From a bacterium (GTDB taxonomy: Bacteria; SZUA-182; SZUA-191; JAJRXT01): DNA of 13,613 bases. Numbering within the stretch: position 1 is the first letter of the stretch; each line of letters begins with the position of its first letter. A model generated the notes under the pieces. It was not told where the DNA came from, ran no database searches, and was given only the letters and a program-made list of their open reading frames with translations. Shown in pieces: positions 1-7,356 of the stretch. The position numbers and the translations under genes were made by a program. The DNA lies in assembly GCA_024277605.1 (NCBI GenBank), contig JAJRUU010000194.1, forward strand, positions 1-13,613. The letters are read 5' to 3'.

Positions 1-93
1 AAAGTATTTCCCCAACGGAGGTACTTTCCGCAGTACAGGCATATATTAAATAAAATGGCTATTGAGTTCGTTCCGAAAATGCCCTTTATTTAA
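1..93 (+). other. Possible 3' end of an upstream gene, frame uncertain
   Basis: All three + frames are open from the left edge, with stops at 47-49, 51-53 and 91-93. The frame ending at 53 reads ...SPTEVLSAVQAYIK, a protein-like amphipathic end. The frame ending at 93 is longest but has an odd composition. An upstream gene probably ends here, but the frame and product cannot be decided from so short a piece. Confidence 0.25.
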
Positions 94-112
94 TAATGAT
101 CAAGAAAAAACC

Positions 113-175
113 AAGGGTAGGGTGGGCTTTAGCCCGCCATAATAGAGTGTCGGCCTAAAAGGCCGACCTACCCTT
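113..175. repeat. REP-like palindromic repeat, three-way junction
   Basis: An outer 8-bp perfect stem (AAGGGTAG at 113-120 with CTACCCTT at 168-175) encloses two hairpins. Hairpin 1 is GGTGGGC/GCCCGCC at 121-127 and 132-138, with one G-U pair and loop TTTA. Hairpin 2 is GTCGGCC/GGCCGAC at 149-155 and 161-167, with loop TAAAA. The whole folds as a small cloverleaf on either strand. GC-rich paired palindromes of this type are typical of REP elements moved by Y1 (RAYT) transposases. No U-run follows, so it is a poor candidate for an intrinsic terminator. Only one copy is in the window, so the repeat assignment rests on its architecture. Confidence 0.6.
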
Positions 176-238
176 CATATCCCCAAGGGGACTGGTTCCC
201 TGATAAGTTTAGTCTGATACGTATAAGTGGAGAATGCT

Positions 239-1192
239 ATGGTTACCCCAACATTTGTGGTTGGCGCTCAAAGAACAGGCACCACCTGGTTGGCAAACAT
301 TTTATGTAACCACAGCCAGGTGACCGGCATCCAGGGTGGAATAAAGCAGGAAGGCATACATGAAAGCGCTTTTTTCTCTCATCTGGCTGGGAAATACGGC
401 GACTTGAAAAACCCTAATAACCTGCTTCAATTCATAGAGATATTCGCAAACAGTGACTATTTTATTCAAAGCGGGTTAGATAAAGAAATATTTTATAGAG
501 AAAGACCGCAAACATACCAGGCGGCCTTTCGGGTATTTATGGAGTGTTTTGCCAAAGGACAAGGAGCGGATTACTTTATCGAAAAAACCCCGGCGCATTC
601 ACTGCATTCAGTGGAAATATCGAATTATTATAAGCATGCTAAATTTATTGCTATCAGACGCAATATTATTGATCAGGTAAAATCGATTTCCAAGCGGAAC
701 AGACTTACCAAGGGAAAGCGGAGCGGCACGTTGAAGGAATTACTGCTACATGTAAGAATGGCTATCGTCTACCATACATACTATAAACACATAAAACAGC
801 TTATGTCCAAACAGCCGGACAGGGTACTGTTGGTTGAATATGAGGATTTAAAGCGGGCCACTAAAGAAACAGTTGTTCGGGTTTGCGAGTTTCTGGGTAT
901 CGGCTTTCAGGAGCAAATGCTGGAGCAGCGTTACAGGGCGAACACAAGCTTTGTAGATAACTCTGAACGCAAACAGGTGTTGTCCGCTGCGCAAGAGAAA
1001 TTGATTAACATCGTGGATCCGCTTTTTGGGTTGTTGCCTTATGCGCTATATCACTTGGGATACAAAGTAAAGCTGAAGCTGGGAGGCGGGAAATTGCCGC
1101 CCTGGTTTTTCTTTGCCTTAAGAGAGCAATATGGACTGACGGATAATGCGGATGATCATTGGAAGCGCTATAAGGGACAGCTAAAAGGCTAA
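239..1192 (+). CDS. PAPS-dependent sulfotransferase, paralogue 1
   Basis: Transfers a sulfuryl group from PAPS to an acceptor, probably a sugar hydroxyl given the neighbours. The protein is 317 residues. The 5'-phosphosulfate loop is RTGTTW at residues 12-17, with Arg where many families have Lys. A conserved EKTPAHSLH lies at 115-123. The 3'-phosphate site has Arg141 and Ser149 in IRRNIIDQVKS, with the usual eight-residue spacing. I chose ATG 239 over GTG 227 because the product then starts MVTP like paralogues 2 and 3 (MVSP), and GTGGAG just upstream serves as the ribosome site. There is no signal peptide, so it acts in the cytoplasm. The 3' third is almost identical in DNA to paralogue 2. 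The acceptor is unknown. Confidence 0.88.
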   Translation: MVTPTFVVGAQRTGTTWLANILCNHSQVTGIQGGIKQEGIHESAFFSHLAGKYGDLKNPNNLLQFIEIFANSDYFIQSGLDKEIFYRERPQTYQAAFRVFMECFAKGQGADYFIEKTPAHSLHSVEISNYYKHAKFIAIRRNIIDQVKSISKRNRLTKGKRSGTLKELLLHVRMAIVYHTYYKHIKQLMSKQPDRVLLVEYEDLKRATKETVVRVCEFLGIGFQEQMLEQRYRANTSFVDNSERKQVLSAAQEKLINIVDPLFGLLPYALYHLGYKVKLKLGGGKLPPWFFFALREQYGLTDNADDHWKRYKGQLKG

Positions 1193-1346
1193 GCGCCACC
1201 CACATGCTGTTTTTAACCAGATATATTCATATAAAATTCTGCTTGTCCAAGGGGACAGGAACAGGAAGCTGATAAATTTATATCTTTCAACTAAATGTTG
1301 ATTTGCCCATAACAAGACCCGAATTTTTCGGGTTTAGGAGAACAGG
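1193..1346 (+). other. Intergenic insertion between sulfotransferases 1 and 2
   Basis: The bases after gene 1 (CTAAGCGCC...GCTGTTTTT) match those after gene 2 (CTAAACGCC...GCTGTTTTTTT). After gene 2 the ribosome site follows at once, whereas here about 115 AT-rich bases are inserted first. The insert contains CCAAGGGGACAGG at 1247-1259 and CTGATAAATTTA at 1269-1280. These resemble CCAAGGGGACTGG and CTGATAAGTTTA at 183-211 ahead of gene 1, so part of the leader was duplicated with the gene. TGTCC/GGACA (1244-1248 and 1253-1257) can pair. TATAAA at 1230-1235 could be a -10 box, but no good -35 box accompanies it. No ORF is seen. Confidence 0.5.
1317..1333 (+). promoter_or_regulatory. Hairpin abutting the ribosome site of sulfotransferase 2
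   Basis: ACCCGAA (1317-1323) pairs perfectly with TTCGGGT (1327-1333) around a TTT loop. Only three bases separate it from the AGGAG at 1336-1340 and ATG 1347. The stem resembles a weak intrinsic terminator, but the following TTTAGGAG is a poor U-tract. It could attenuate readthrough from gene 1, mark an RNA processing site, or shape the ribosome site. Gene 3 has the same TTTAGGAG without the stem. Confidence 0.4.
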
Positions 1347-2300
1347 ATGGTTTCCCCAATATTTGTAGTAGGCGCCCGGAGAACCGGTACTACCTGGTTA
1401 GGGAATATTATATGTAACCACAGTGATGTGGCCGGTATTCAGGGAGGGGCAAAACAAGAAGGCATAAATGAAACTGTTTTCTTTTCGCACTTAGCCGGTA
1501 AATATGGTGATCTTAAGGATCTGAACAATCTTCTTCAATTCATAGAGATATTTTCAAACAGCAACTATTTTATCCAGAGCGGTTTAGATAAAGAAATATT
1601 TTATAGAGCAAAGCCGCAAACATATCAGGCTGTCTTTTATATATTTATGGAGCATTTTGCCAAAAAACAAGGCAAAGATTACTTTCTCGAAAAATCGCCG
1701 CCGCATTCACTGCATGTGGAGGAAATAGCGGGTTATTATAAAAATGCGAAAATTGTCGCCATTAAACGAAATATTGTTGAGCAAATAAAATCAGCCTCTA
1801 AACGCAACAAAATCACATCGGGGAAGAAAATCGGCCGGTTAAGGGAATTAGGTTTAAACATGAAAAGGGTTATAGCCTATCATACATACTATAAACACAT
1901 AAAACGGCTTATATCCAAGCAGCCGGACAGGATAATGTTGGTCGAATATGAGGATTTAAAGCGGGCGACTAAAGAAACGGTTATTCGGGTATGCGAGTTT
2001 CTGGGTATCGGCTTTCAGGAGCAAATGCTGGAGCAGCGTTACAGGGCGAACACGAGCTTTATAGATAACTCTGAACGCAAACAGGTGTTGTCCGCTGCGC
2101 AAGAGAAATTGATTAACATCGTGGATCCGCTTTTTGGGTTGTTGCCATATACGCTATACCACTTAGGATATAAAGTAAGGCGAAAACTGGCGGGGCGAAA
2201 ATTACCGCCGTGGGTTTTTTCAACCAGAAGAGAACAATATGGATTGACAAATAGCATAGATGATAATTGGAAGCGTTATAAGGGGCAGCTAAAAGGCTAA
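1347..2300 (+). CDS. PAPS-dependent sulfotransferase, paralogue 2 (mosaic)
   Basis: A sulfotransferase of 317 residues, the same length as paralogue 1. It has the PAPS loop RRTGTTW at 11-17, EKSPPHSLH at 115-123, and the 3'-phosphate pair Arg141 and Ser149 (RNIVEQIKS). The start is fixed by AGGAG at 1336-1340 with six-base spacing. The gene is a patchwork: bases 1347-1442 match the start of gene 3 (2336-2431) with one mismatch, and 1992-2146 match 884-1038 of gene 1 with two mismatches, while the middle differs from both. All cofactor-binding residues are intact, so it should be active. The diverged middle probably shapes the acceptor pocket. The acceptor is not identifiable. Confidence 0.88.
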   Translation: MVSPIFVVGARRTGTTWLGNIICNHSDVAGIQGGAKQEGINETVFFSHLAGKYGDLKDLNNLLQFIEIFSNSNYFIQSGLDKEIFYRAKPQTYQAVFYIFMEHFAKKQGKDYFLEKSPPHSLHVEEIAGYYKNAKIVAIKRNIVEQIKSASKRNKITSGKKIGRLRELGLNMKRVIAYHTYYKHIKRLISKQPDRIMLVEYEDLKRATKETVIRVCEFLGIGFQEQMLEQRYRANTSFIDNSERKQVLSAAQEKLINIVDPLFGLLPYTLYHLGYKVRRKLAGRKLPPWVFSTRREQYGLTNSIDDNWKRYKGQLKG

Positions 2301-2335
2301 ACGCCAATCAGACGCTGTTTTTTTAGGAGAATGGA

Positions 2336-3277
2336 ATGGTTTCCCCAATATTTGTAGTGGGCGCCCGGAGAACCGGTACTACCTGGTTAGGGAATATTAT
2401 ATGTAACCACAGTGATGTGGCCGGTATTCAGCAAGCCTCTAAAGTAAGGCAGGAAGGCATATACGAAAGTGTATTTTTTTCGCACTTAGCCGGGAAATAC
2501 GGTGATTTGAAGGACCCCAATAATTTGATCCAGTTTGTAGAAATCTTTGCAAACAGCAGCTACTTTATTCAAAGCGGGTTAGATAAGGAAATCTTTTATA
2601 GAGACCCCCCGGGGACATATCAAGATTTTTTTAAGCTGTTGCTGGAGCGTGTGGCCAGGAAGCAGGGGGCGGCTTACTTTATTGAAAAGACGCCCGCGCA
2701 CGCATTACACTTAGAAGAGCTGTCGAGATACTACAATAACGCTAAATTTGTAGCCATCCGGCGCAATATAATCGATCAGATAAGATCGGCTTCTAAACTG
2801 AATGAATTCTCTGTGGGGAAAAATGCCGGACGGGTTAAAAAAAGGCTGCTGCTGTTAAAGCGGATTATTACCTATCATGCGTATAATAAACACATTATGC
2901 ACTTTATGGCTAGTGCGCCGGATAAGATACTATTAATAGAGTATGAGGATTTAAAGCGGGCCACTGAAGAAACCGTCATTCGAGTTTGTGACTTTCTGGG
3001 AATTGGCTTCCAGCCTGAGATGTTGCAGCAACGACATAAGCCTAATACAAGTTTTACTGATTCTTCTGAGCGTAAACAGGTGTTGTCTATAGCAGAAGAA
3101 GAACTAATCAAGAGGCTGAATCCATTTTTTGAACTGTTGCCGTATGCCCTGTATCGCTGGTTACGCATTGTAGAGCGCAGAGTGGAAGGGCGAAGATTGC
3201 CGCACTGGTTTTACTTGATAAAGCTGGAAGAGCATGGGTGGACTGTTGACTATTGGGAGAGTCAAAAGAAGGCTTGA
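2336..3277 (+). CDS. PAPS-dependent sulfotransferase, paralogue 3
   Basis: Third tandem copy, 313 residues, starting 36 bases after the stop of gene 2 behind TTTTAGGAG. The PAPS loop RRTGTTW is at 11-17, EKTPAHALH lies near 117-125, and the 3'-phosphate residues are Arg143 and Ser151 (RRNIIDQIRS). A small local insertion near residues 33-38 (QASKVR against GGAK in paralogue 2) follows a 5' end almost identical to gene 2 in DNA. The C-terminal third is clearly diverged from genes 1 and 2, and its tail is shorter, ending in ESQKKA. It is probably cytoplasmic, with an acceptor specificity different from its siblings. This is inferred from the pattern of divergence only. Confidence 0.87.
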   Translation: MVSPIFVVGARRTGTTWLGNIICNHSDVAGIQQASKVRQEGIYESVFFSHLAGKYGDLKDPNNLIQFVEIFANSSYFIQSGLDKEIFYRDPPGTYQDFFKLLLERVARKQGAAYFIEKTPAHALHLEELSRYYNNAKFVAIRRNIIDQIRSASKLNEFSVGKNAGRVKKRLLLLKRIITYHAYNKHIMHFMASAPDKILLIEYEDLKRATEETVIRVCDFLGIGFQPEMLQQRHKPNTSFTDSSERKQVLSIAEEELIKRLNPFFELLPYALYRWLRIVERRVEGRRLPHWFYLIKLEEHGWTVDYWESQKKA

Positions 3278-3319
3278 GGGCGTATTGGAGCGGACACTAC
3301 TGGGGGGGAGGCACATCAG

Positions 3320-4162
3320 GTGAAAAAAGAGTTGATTCTGCTTGATTTTATCTGCGTTGGACCGGGTAAAACGGGTACCAATACACTGCATCATTGTTTA
3401 AAAGAACATCCAGCGATTTCCCTGGCAAAGCATGTTAAAGGGGCCAGATTTTTCGATAGATTCTATGATCGGGGAATAAAGTGGTATGCGGAGCTTTTTG
3501 AACATTGTCCGGCGGGCACAATTAAAGGCGAAATCTCAGAAACATACTTTTATAATGAATTGGTACCACAGCGCATTCATCAGCATTTACCGGATGTAAA
3601 AATTATTATTATTTTTAGAAACCCGATTGAAAGGGCGTTTAAGGTTTTTTTGCAGCTTTGTAAATTGGGCCTGATGCGGGGTACTTTTGATGAATGTTTA
3701 AAGCTGCATGATAATTTAATACACGATAACTTATACCATCAGCACCTTGAGCGGTTTTTAGAATACTTCCCTGAGCAGAATATATTAGTTAAATTGTTTG
3801 ATGACCTACAAGCCGATCAAGACGCATTTATTAGTGACATTTACAACTTCTTGGGAGTAGATTCCAGCTTTAAGCCTGATTCATTATGCGTAAAGTCAAA
3901 TCCCACCACGTTGCCCCGACTGCAGATTATTAATAGATTGGCGTTTCGTACTATGTGGTTGGTGAGAAGATTGGATTGGCTGCCGGTGCTTGCCTGGGCC
4001 AAGCAATCAAGCCTGGTGCGGGATCTATTGTTTAAGGCGCCGGATGAAAATAATCAACCCACGATGTCTCCTGAGGCCAGAAAGTATTTACAAGATACAT
4101 TTAAAGATGAGATAGAAAAAATATCCGTTTATTTAGGCAGAAACCTGGATCACTGGAAATAA
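3320..4162 (+). CDS. Sulfotransferase of a second family (Sulfotransfer_1-like)
   Basis: A protein of 280 residues from a GTG start behind a strong GGGGGGGAGG at 3302-3311. The nucleotide loop is GPGKTGTNT at 14-22, followed by LHHCLKEHPAISL and FFDR. This is the layout of heparan-sulfate-type and other carbohydrate sulfotransferases of the Sulfotransfer_1 family, not that of its neighbours. The 3'-phosphate segment is FRNPIERAFKVF at 99-110. Arg100 is present, but the residue eight further on, normally Ser, is Lys108. That could lower or change nucleotide binding. The rest is intact, with no frameshift, so it is likely expressed. Its presence suggests that the product carries sulfate at more than one kind of position. 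That is an inference. Confidence 0.83.
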   Translation: MKKELILLDFICVGPGKTGTNTLHHCLKEHPAISLAKHVKGARFFDRFYDRGIKWYAELFEHCPAGTIKGEISETYFYNELVPQRIHQHLPDVKIIIIFRNPIERAFKVFLQLCKLGLMRGTFDECLKLHDNLIHDNLYHQHLERFLEYFPEQNILVKLFDDLQADQDAFISDIYNFLGVDSSFKPDSLCVKSNPTTLPRLQIINRLAFRTMWLVRRLDWLPVLAWAKQSSLVRDLLFKAPDENNQPTMSPEARKYLQDTFKDEIEKISVYLGRNLDHWK

Positions 4163-4175
4163 GGAGTTTTTAAAG

Positions 4176-5135
4176 ATGGCTAAACCGATATTCCTCGTTG
4201 GCTGGCGCAGGTCGGGTACAACCTGGCTGGGAAACCTGATAAGTCAGAATACAAATATAGCCAGCATTATGGGTGGCAAACCGGGGGAAATGGGGGGGTG
4301 TGTTGAAAGCTTTTATTTTTCGCACCTTGCCGGGAAATTTGGCGATTTAAAAAATTGTAACAATCGTATATATTTTATTGAAGTATTCGGCAGCTGCACC
4401 TATTATGAACTGAGTGGCCTGGGCAAGGCGTTCCTGTACGAAAAAAAACCGCTTTCATACGCAGATGCATTCCGCTTTATGATGGATAGATACGCCGAGC
4501 TTAAGGGAACCGATTTCTGGTTTGAAAAAAACCCGTCGCATTCATTCCATGTCGAGGAAATTGCGGATGCTTATCAGGATGCGAAAATTGTGGCCATCAA
4601 AAGAGATATTATAGGCCAAGTGCGTTCCGCATTAAAAATCAACAAAATAGAGGGGGTTGAAGCGGAGGGTTTAAAGGCGTATTTGTATGTGCTTAAGGAA
4701 ATAATCAGTTATTATATGGCGTTTAAACACATTGACCATTTTAAAGCAAAGCACCCCGAGAAAATGTTAATCGTTTATTATGCTGAGCTGGTTGGCGATA
4801 CCGAGGGTGTACTGACAACTATATGTGATTTCCTGGGCCTTGAGTTTGAGCCGGCTATGCTGAAATCGCCATATAAAGCGGCTACCAGCTTCAAATCTGA
4901 GGAAGAGAGACATGAAATATTGCCCCCGGCGCAAGAGAAAATGCTAAAGATACTGGCTCCCATTTTTGCGCTTATACCTTACAGCTTGTATAAAATTTTC
5001 TACAGAACCGCTAAAAAAATTCAAGGGCTTCATTTTCCGCATTGGTTTTTTTCTACCAAGCTCGAACAATATGGTTGGGATGATATATATAACCCGGAAC
5101 GAACCGGGGATCTGGTAAATAAACCGACTGAGTGA
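4176..5135 (+). CDS. PAPS-dependent sulfotransferase, paralogue 4 (diverged)
   Basis: A protein of 319 residues. The ribosome site AAGGAG runs straight on from the stop codon of the preceding gene, only 13 bases before this ATG, so the two are probably translated together. Motifs follow the family of genes 1-3: PAPS loop RRSGTTW at 11-17, FYFSHLAGKFGDLK near 46-59, FEKNPSHSFH at 116-125, and 3'-phosphate residues Arg143 and Ser151 (KRDIIGQVRS). Similarity to genes 1-3 is spread along the whole protein, with no near-identical DNA tracts, so it split off earlier than their tandem duplication. The shared SHLAGK[YF]GDLK motif is a good signature for this subfamily. The acceptor is unknown. Confidence 0.87.
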   Translation: MAKPIFLVGWRRSGTTWLGNLISQNTNIASIMGGKPGEMGGCVESFYFSHLAGKFGDLKNCNNRIYFIEVFGSCTYYELSGLGKAFLYEKKPLSYADAFRFMMDRYAELKGTDFWFEKNPSHSFHVEEIADAYQDAKIVAIKRDIIGQVRSALKINKIEGVEAEGLKAYLYVLKEIISYYMAFKHIDHFKAKHPEKMLIVYYAELVGDTEGVLTTICDFLGLEFEPAMLKSPYKAATSFKSEEERHEILPPAQEKMLKILAPIFALIPYSLYKIFYRTAKKIQGLHFPHWFFSTKLEQYGWDDIYNPERTGDLVNKPTE

Positions 5136-5160
5136 CAGGTTTTAAATAAAGGATAGAAAG

Positions 5161-6510
5161 ATGGGCTTATCGTCAACTGAAGAAGTGACCTTAATTGTAG
5201 GCGCCGGTATCAGCGGCTTAACCGCGGCGAGTACGCTCGCTCGGGCAGGAGAGAGGTGTCTGCTGCTGGAGAAAGATGATCATATCGGGGGGATGTGCCG
5301 TACATATACTATCGATGGAATAACGTTTGATTTGGGACCGCACCTGTTTTTTTACAATCCCGATGCCGCTCCGGAAAAGTTGATGTTCGATTTAATCAAG
5401 GACGAAGAAGTGCTAAAAAGAAAAACCCGTTATGCGATTTATGTTGCCGGTGAGTATTGGAGGCAGCCGTTACGCTTATGGGATCCACTCTTTTTCCCTA
5501 AAAGATTCAGAAGAGATTTCATTCGGTCGCGATTTTCCAAGGGAGAAGAGAATAAAATTCACCCGGATGCACTGGCATATTCTTTAAGTAAAGCCATCGG
5601 CCACGCATATTATTCTGAATTATATGCCCCGCTGCTACTTAAGAAAACCCCGTTATCAGGGGACCTGCTGCATCGCCATTGGCTTCAACGGGCTGACCGG
5701 GGGATTGACCACCGCAGGGAAGAACCCAATAAAGTCGGTCATTCAAGGTCGATTAAGCAGTTGCTGAGGTTTGTATTTAATCCGCAGTATTATTATCCTG
5801 TCAAGGGTTTTGAGGTTTTTCCCCAAAAACTATGGCAGCGGTATCAGCAGGCAGGCGGCAAGACAATTTTGGGATGCGGCCCGGTAACCTTAAAAGCTGA
5901 AAAGGGTAAGATTGTAAGCGCCGATATTAACGGGCAGACGTATAATACCAAAAACGTAATTTGGACTGGTTCAATTAATGAATTAAATAACATGCTCGCT
6001 AAAAAGACACCCCCCGTAAAATATGTCGATACGCTCATTGCCCAGCTTACATTCAATTGTGCGCGAGATACTCCGCGGCCCTTTGTCTATGTATACTATC
6101 CACAGCCGGATGTGATTTTTGACCGGCTATATTTCCCGCGGAGTATCTACCAGGAAGCATTTGTTTCGGGCCATGACGGGGTATGTATAGAAATCAACAA
6201 TAGCGAATTATTTAATGAAAAAGATGAAGCGAAAATTATAGACCGGATAAGCGGTGATCTGGAAAAACTCGGAATTTTAAATAAAACCGATTTGCGGGAG
6301 CATCGTTTATTCCGGCTTAAAGATTGTATGCCAATTCATACGTTGGATTACGAAAGAGAATTAGAGCAAACTTTTGAGGAAGTTCAGCAACATCAAAATC
6401 TCTATTCCGTCGGCAGGCAGGGGGGCTATTTTTTCTGCCAGACCCCTCACGCAGTCAGTCAGGGATTAAAAGTGGCGGCGCACCTGCTTTCGAATAAAAA
6501 CGACAAATGA
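5161..6510 (+). CDS. FAD-dependent amine-oxidase-fold oxidoreductase
   Basis: A flavoprotein of 449 residues. The N-terminal dinucleotide fold has GAGISG at 14-19, the ribose-binding acidic residue Glu37 in LLLEKDD, and HIGG at 41-44. FDLGPHLFFYN follows at 56-66. The C-terminal FAD segment LYSVGRQGGYFF begins near 414. This arrangement is shared by protoporphyrinogen oxidases, phytoene desaturases and UDP-galactopyranose-mutase-like proteins. In glycan clusters such proteins often act on a nucleotide sugar or lipid intermediate. No heme or carotenoid genes are nearby, so I favour a role in the glycan pathway, but the substrate cannot be read. A ribosome site AAAGGAT lies at 5148-5154. The stop overlaps the next start as ATGA. 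Confidence 0.78.
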   Translation: MGLSSTEEVTLIVGAGISGLTAASTLARAGERCLLLEKDDHIGGMCRTYTIDGITFDLGPHLFFYNPDAAPEKLMFDLIKDEEVLKRKTRYAIYVAGEYWRQPLRLWDPLFFPKRFRRDFIRSRFSKGEENKIHPDALAYSLSKAIGHAYYSELYAPLLLKKTPLSGDLLHRHWLQRADRGIDHRREEPNKVGHSRSIKQLLRFVFNPQYYYPVKGFEVFPQKLWQRYQQAGGKTILGCGPVTLKAEKGKIVSADINGQTYNTKNVIWTGSINELNNMLAKKTPPVKYVDTLIAQLTFNCARDTPRPFVYVYYPQPDVIFDRLYFPRSIYQEAFVSGHDGVCIEINNSELFNEKDEAKIIDRISGDLEKLGILNKTDLREHRLFRLKDCMPIHTLDYERELEQTFEEVQQHQNLYSVGRQGGYFFCQTPHAVSQGLKVAAHLLSNKNDK

Positions 6511-7313
6511 CACCCTTTGGCTCTTTTTTTATTATTCATCTTGAAACCGGTGGCGACACCAAAAGCCTTCAGTCTCAGGAAGCCTACTGGCCGGTTCTGG
6601 TGGAGATTATTAATTTAGCCGATAGATATGCTGCGAAGCTCACCCTCCACTTTAATCCACAGTGGATAGAGTATATCATGCAGGAGCGGATTAAACTGGC
6701 CGAAATCAGAAAATGGCAGGCAATGGGGCACGAAATGGGTCTGCATCATCATGGATATGATCATGATGATTGGAATGGTTATACAAACAGAAGCGACAAA
6801 GAAAGTGAGCCCGGATTCAGGGGAAATGTCCAGGATATGATACAACTTGCCGGAAGGTTTTTTGACCCCGGCCAACCTCTCTCAGGTACTATTACAGATG
6901 AGGAATTTGATTATCCGGCCAGCATAAAGTATGATACACAGGGCATAAAGCTTTGTCACGCCAGACGTAAACCGAAGCTGGTGACACTAAACAGCGACAC
7001 AGAAATGATCCAGCTCGGGATGGCGCTATTGACCTGGAAGAGGGATATTGAGAATTTTAAAAAAGAGTATATGAAATCAGAAAAAGATGAGTTATTCGGT
7101 GTGGTTACTCATGAGTATGATTTTGCCAAAAATCCGGTGATAATTGAAAAATGGCTGGAATTTGTTTATACAACAGGAGTAAATATACAAACGGTAAGCG
7201 AAATAATAGCCGAATATCGGCAGGTTTATTCCATGGAACATACTGATAAGCCGCTAACTTTCAAAAATGATATTAAAGCAAAGATACCCCCGGCGGTGAG
7301 TAAATGCGTCTAA
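6507..7313 (+). CDS. NodB-like (polysaccharide deacetylase-fold) protein
   Basis: A protein of 268 residues beginning at the ATGA overlap with the flavoprotein stop, so it is translationally coupled. The layout fits the glycoside hydrolase/deacetylase beta/alpha barrel. A first strand SFFIIHLETGG (6-16) sits where the NodB motif 1 carries its acidic residues. LTLHFNP follows at 46-51, then GHEMGLHHHGYDH at 74-86 with the metal-binding His-x3-His pattern, and a late THEYDF at 201-206. The usual Asp-Asp of motif 1 is replaced by HLE, so catalysis may be atypical or the protein may bind rather than hydrolyse. There is no signal peptide, which points to a cytoplasmic substrate such as a nucleotide sugar or lipid-linked sugar. 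Assignment is from motifs and is moderate. Confidence 0.58.
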   Translation: MTPFGSFFIIHLETGGDTKSLQSQEAYWPVLVEIINLADRYAAKLTLHFNPQWIEYIMQERIKLAEIRKWQAMGHEMGLHHHGYDHDDWNGYTNRSDKESEPGFRGNVQDMIQLAGRFFDPGQPLSGTITDEEFDYPASIKYDTQGIKLCHARRKPKLVTLNSDTEMIQLGMALLTWKRDIENFKKEYMKSEKDELFGVVTHEYDFAKNPVIIEKWLEFVYTTGVNIQTVSEIIAEYRQVYSMEHTDKPLTFKNDIKAKIPPAVSKCV

Positions 7314-7356
7314 TAGTGAAACTAACCTTAACCCTTTGCAAATGATTTGAGGTAAA

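Noticed and set aside
227..238. GTG start giving four extra residues (MENA) on sulfotransferase 1
   Set aside because: These bases hold the ribosome site GTGGAG for ATG 239, and paralogues 2 and 3 begin at the matching Met.
1230..1235. TATAAA as the -10 box of an internal promoter for sulfotransferase 2
   Set aside because: No acceptable -35 element lies 16-18 bases upstream, and the region is A+T-rich, so chance matches are expected.
239..3277. Tandem repeats of about 1 kb as an assembly duplication artefact
   Set aside because: The copies differ throughout at many sites and have different spacers, so they are real paralogues, with near-identity limited to defined tracts.
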